Assembly (NCBI GenBank): GCA_016219765.1
Contig: JACRKM010000149.1
Location: forward strand, 1-8,379
Direction: 5' to 3'
DNA: 8,379 nt
Source of the DNA: Candidatus Woesearchaeota archaeon
GTDB lineage: Archaea > Nanobdellota > Nanobdellia > Woesearchaeales > UBA11576
The position numbers and the translations under genes are program-made. Shown in pieces: positions 5,894 to 8,379 of the stretch (positions are counted from its first letter, which is position 1; each line of letters begins with the position of its first letter). Under the pieces are notes generated by a model, which was not told the DNA's origin, did no database searches, and saw nothing but the letters and a program-made list of their open reading frames with translations.

Positions 5894-6817
5894 ATGCGCG
5901 TGGCCAGGCAAACAACATGCGGAGAAATGTACGGTGCTGTGGTTGATTCGATGAAGGTGTATTTTGTTGGCAAGGTCGATCGTCAATTAGTAAAGCGCGC
6001 GATCGCCGTTGCCAGCCAGCTGATCAAGGTTCCTGCAGGACTCGAAATCTATGCTGTCGAAAGTCCACGGAAATTTCATCTTGTGCTGCGCCGGCTTCCG
6101 TACGCCACGCAGAGCCTCGTCAAACAGGCCTTCTCCCTCAACAAAATCTCATTCTCGACACAAGTAAGAGGGCGCAAAATAATCGTTCTTGTGCTCAATC
6201 GCGCCATGCTTCAGAATCCTGATGCACTGGTTGGCTTGCTGCTTCACGAATTAACGCACATCAAGCAACAAAACGAGGGACTTACTGACTACATCAACCA
6301 AGCGTTTCAAAAAGCGTTCCTTTCAAAGGTGGCGCACATGCATCATCCGCGCTTCTCTGCCGACGCGCTCGTTAAGACATTCGTTGAACTTGGTCTCATC
6401 TCAACACTCTTGCTAAAGGACCTATACGCGACCACCGCGCTTATCGAGAGCGGCTACGAAAGATATGTGGTTGCTCATTACAAAAGCAGATTTTCGGACA
6501 ACAAACTCTGCCAGGCACCAATCAACCTTCGGCTCTTGCATCGTCTCGTGCGGCGTGATCTTGATTTGCTCGTAAGTGCTGCGCGCGTTGAAGCATACGT
6601 CGCTGCCGTTTTCCTTCCGCTATGCGGGATGAAAACAAAACAGGCAAAGGAATTGCGTAAGTTTATAGAAATGTGCTATCCAACGCAAGTGAAAGACTGC
6701 GAACAAAACTGCAGACCGCTGATGAGGCTTTATGCCAAAGAGTTCTCATATTCGCAGGCATTCTGCAATAATTTCTTCAAAGTGATGCTTGAGCGTTTCA
6801 TAAAAGAGATAAAATGA
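5894..6817 (+). CDS. Putative zinc metallopeptidase (HExxH protein)
   Basis: The 307-aa protein contains VGLLLHELTHIKQQ, an HExxH zinc signature at 118-122 on a hydrophobic helix. About 63 residues later, TTALIESGYERYVVAHY offers E185 as a gluzincin-type third ligand, a spacing like that of M48-type peptidases. No transmembrane segment or signal peptide is evident, unlike membrane M48 enzymes, so a cytoplasmic protein is likely. The second half is helical and Lys/Arg-rich, with several Cys (245, 261, 269, 273, 291). Alternative starts are ATG 5927 (GGAG only two bases before it) and ATG 5951, where MKVYFVGKVDRQ looks like a natural domain beginning. The gene is divergent from the MazG-like gene and convergent with the next, so it is probably monocistronic. 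Peptidase activity is inferred from the motif alone; the exact family is not recognised. Confidence 0.75.
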   Translation: MRVARQTTCGEMYGAVVDSMKVYFVGKVDRQLVKRAIAVASQLIKVPAGLEIYAVESPRKFHLVLRRLPYATQSLVKQAFSLNKISFSTQVRGRKIIVLVLNRAMLQNPDALVGLLLHELTHIKQQNEGLTDYINQAFQKAFLSKVAHMHHPRFSADALVKTFVELGLISTLLLKDLYATTALIESGYERYVVAHYKSRFSDNKLCQAPINLRLLHRLVRRDLDLLVSAARVEAYVAAVFLPLCGMKTKQAKELRKFIEMCYPTQVKDCEQNCRPLMRLYAKEFSYSQAFCNNFFKVMLERFIKEIK

Positions 6818-6844
6818 TTTCGATATATCAAGCCAGTTAATGCA

Positions 6845-8056
6845 TCAGACACTCAATGCGTACAATGGGTGGAGTTCTGCCGCGATCTCGCCCATACCAA
6901 GCTCGACTGTCTTGAGCGCAACTTCATTGCCGCGGTAACTGTAGGGAATAGAATGCGGGTCACGGATGATTTTCCGACCACCTTCATTTATCATGCGGAT
7001 ATCAAAAAAGCGCTGCCCGCCAATCTCATAAATCTTCTTTAGCATCAGACTGTCAGGAAAACTGTACCCACCTCCATGCGGCAGGAGGTTCGCGTTGCGC
7101 AACCGTTTGTAAGCACCGACGTGGCAGGCTCGTTCTTCCCAACCCAGATTCTGAATCTGTTCTTTAGTGAAATTCTTCTTGCCAAACATCAAGTATGATG
7201 GCAGGTCAGCCCTGATCGAGACAGGATGCAGCTCTTTGGAATCGCCGACATGCTGACACCCAAGCAAAATCTCATTATAATTTAACATGTACTGGTGCGG
7301 CTTGTTCGTAAGAATCTTTTTCGTTCCAAATATCTCTTTCAACGCAACCACTCGGCGTTTTTGGGAAAAATCAATTCCGTAGTCGTGAAACTTCATGTAC
7401 TCTGTCGCGTTGCTTCCTTCCAGAACATGCATGACTCCCCAGGGCGTATCAACCTCTTTTAGCATACTTTGCAGAAGAGGGCTCTCATCGAAATAGAAAC
7501 CAAATCCCTTGACATTGTCGTGCTTGAGCTCTCCGCACCCGCCGTGAAGAATCGTCATGAACTGCGGGTATCTCCCTTTGATTGAATCGACCTTGAAGAC
7601 GTCGATGAAGTGGTTGCCGGCATTGAAGTCCCACTGCAGTTTAACCCCATCAATGTAGCGTTCTTTCTTTTGCAGTTTGTACATGTGCGAAAGCAGTTCT
7701 TGTTGGGTCGGAAAATCGCCAAGCGCTCCGACAACCATCCCGCACGCGTTTGGTTTCACGTCAAGAACGATGAGTTTCTCTTTTCCTGTTCCCCACGAGA
7801 CTTTTCCGCCGTACGATACTCCCCGGTTCCATCTGCTTACGTTGCGTGTGATGGTCTCATCGGGAGTGCCGATAAATGTGGCGTCGGGCTTTAAGCCAAA
7901 CTCTTTTTGAACCCAGTGAATCTTAGCAAGGCCATACTGCATATTGGCCTGCGCGAGCGTCGCAGCAGCGTCATTCATGCCTGTTGAGAAGATATGCTCC
8001 TTTGCGCGTTTGAGAAGTTTATCACGTTCACGCTGGTTGATCTTGACAAGTCCCAT
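6845..8056 (-). CDS. Uncharacterised 403-aa protein with RtcB-like motif order
   Basis: I do not recognise a named family with certainty. Motifs occur in the order seen in RtcB RNA ligases, which join 2',3'-cyclic phosphate (or 3'-phosphate) to 5'-OH RNA ends: TPDET (64-68; RtcB MPDxH), SYGGKVSW (81-88; PIGG), PNACGM (102-107; DxNCG, Cys metal ligand), AGNHFID (146-152; GNHFxE, Asn/His), ILHGGCGEL (169-177; HTGSRG), CQHVGD (267-272; AHNIG), HPVSIRADLPSYLM (277-290; PV.IPGSM..Y) and LPHGGGY (325-331; the guanylated-His region CHGAGR). Length is near E. coli RtcB (about 408), but several motifs are altered, so function may differ or the match may be fortuitous. The ATG at 8056 follows a GTGAT Shine-Dalgarno-like site (8059-8063) and a leader of about 40 nt. 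No other RNA-repair gene lies nearby. Confidence 0.8.
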   Translation of the reverse strand: MGLVKINQRERDKLLKRAKEHIFSTGMNDAAATLAQANMQYGLAKIHWVQKEFGLKPDATFIGTPDETITRNVSRWNRGVSYGGKVSWGTGKEKLIVLDVKPNACGMVVGALGDFPTQQELLSHMYKLQKKERYIDGVKLQWDFNAGNHFIDVFKVDSIKGRYPQFMTILHGGCGELKHDNVKGFGFYFDESPLLQSMLKEVDTPWGVMHVLEGSNATEYMKFHDYGIDFSQKRRVVALKEIFGTKKILTNKPHQYMLNYNEILLGCQHVGDSKELHPVSIRADLPSYLMFGKKNFTKEQIQNLGWEERACHVGAYKRLRNANLLPHGGGYSFPDSLMLKKIYEIGGQRFFDIRMINEGGRKIIRDPHSIPYSYRGNEVALKTVELGMGEIAAELHPLYALSV

Positions 8057-8118
8057 AAATCACGCTCTTTTGTATCTTTTCGCTGGTCTGAAAAACGATT
8101 AAGGATGAATCTTTTTGC

Positions 8119-8126
8119 TTTATATA
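8119..8126 (-). promoter_or_regulatory. TATA box of the 403-aa (RtcB-like) gene
   Basis: The minus strand reads CAAAATATATAAAGC, with TATATAAA at 8126-8119 behind an A-rich BRE-like stretch. Transcription would begin near 8096-8098, giving a leader of about 40 nt that ends in GAGCGTGATTT before the ATG at 8056. The near-symmetric TATATA could also fire rightward, but no convincing gene lies there. Confidence 0.6.
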
Positions 8127-8196
8127 TTTTGGGTTTTCATGGGCTCTGTAGAAAGTCTTGACAAGCCGGCACCGCAAGGCTCGACGCGCTCGCTCA

Positions 8197-8370
8197 ATAA
8201 GAGCATAGCTCTTATCATCTCAAGAGCAGGCACGCCTGCGGCGCGCCCACTAAGAGTTGTGACGACAGCAGGAGGCCTGCACCACCACGCCAAGCTCGTG
8301 ATAGTGAATGCGCCTCTCGCTAGCCGACATCCCCCGATGTGCCTTCCCCATAAGGGAGTGCCTCCCTTAT
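8197..8370. repeat. Cluster of short perfect hairpins in the gene-poor right end
   Basis: The 323-bp stretch 8057-8379 holds no supported gene. Beyond the promoter it is GC-rich and contains successive inverted repeats: ATAAGAGC/GCTCTTAT with a 3-base loop (8197-8215), GCAGGC/GCCTGC with a 2-base loop (8226-8239), GCAGG/CCTGC (8268-8280), ACATC/GATGT around CCCC (8327-8340 region) and ATAAGGGAG/CTCCCTTAT with loop TGC (8350-8370). None is followed by a long T-run, so intrinsic terminators are not an obvious explanation. The cluster includes copy 2 of the dispersed repeat and may continue past the window. Confidence 0.6.
8283..8339 (-). repeat. Dispersed repeat core, copy 2 (inverted relative to copy 1)
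   Basis: On the minus strand this reads CATCGGGGGATGTCGGC, a 20-base spacer, then ATCACGAGCTTGGCGTGGTG. The latter matches copy 1 at 19 of 20 bases, and the former matches apart from one gap and one substitution. The spacer is the same length but its sequence has largely diverged. The 14-bp terminal repeats of the 5565-5800 element are not seen here; one side may lie beyond the window edge. Confidence 0.7.
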
Positions 8371-8379
8371 TATCGAAAA

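Noticed and set aside
5565..8379. CRISPR array
   Set aside because: Only two diverged repeat copies exist, 2.5 kb apart and in opposite orientation. There is no regular repeat-spacer series and no cas gene.

Overview
The window reads as archaeal chromosome. It opens with the C-terminal PUA domain of a Cbf5-type tRNA/rRNA pseudouridine synthase. Several genes are preceded by TATA boxes at archaeal spacing rather than bacterial -35/-10 pairs, and at least one mRNA (the MazG-like gene) is probably leaderless. Small genes of unknown function next to core metabolism would suit an uncultured lineage such as DPANN, but no taxon can be fixed from this sequence alone.

Left to right: the cbf5 3' end (1-291, +); an unrecognised soluble protein (416-1375, +); a minus-strand run sucC (5075-3891), ald (3842-2703), a four-TM membrane protein (2664-2254) and sucD (2248-1385); a MazG/dCTPase-like pyrophosphohydrolase (5518-5117, -); a 375-bp divergent intergenic region almost filled by an inverted-repeat element (5565-5800); a HExxH putative metallopeptidase (5894-6817, +); a 403-aa protein (8056-6845, -) whose motifs resemble a divergent RtcB-type RNA ligase; and a GC-rich, hairpin-packed, gene-poor right end (8140-8379).

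Metabolically, SucC and SucD together make a succinyl-CoA ligase (succinyl-CoA + ADP + Pi <-> succinate + ATP + CoA). Here the two subunit genes, normally adjacent, are separated by alanine dehydrogenase (pyruvate + NH4+ + NAD(P)H <-> alanine) and a membrane protein. Co-transcription from a TATA box inside the end of the MazG-like gene would link substrate-level phosphorylation to an alanine/ammonia redox step.

The most unusual structure is non-coding. A 236-bp element with perfect 14-bp terminal inverted repeats, nested inner inverted repeats and flanking direct repeats lies between the MazG-like and peptidase genes. A 57-58 bp block from it recurs in opposite orientation at the right end, with the same 20-base spacer length but a diverged spacer sequence. 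This points to a dispersed, structurally constrained repeat family in this genome.
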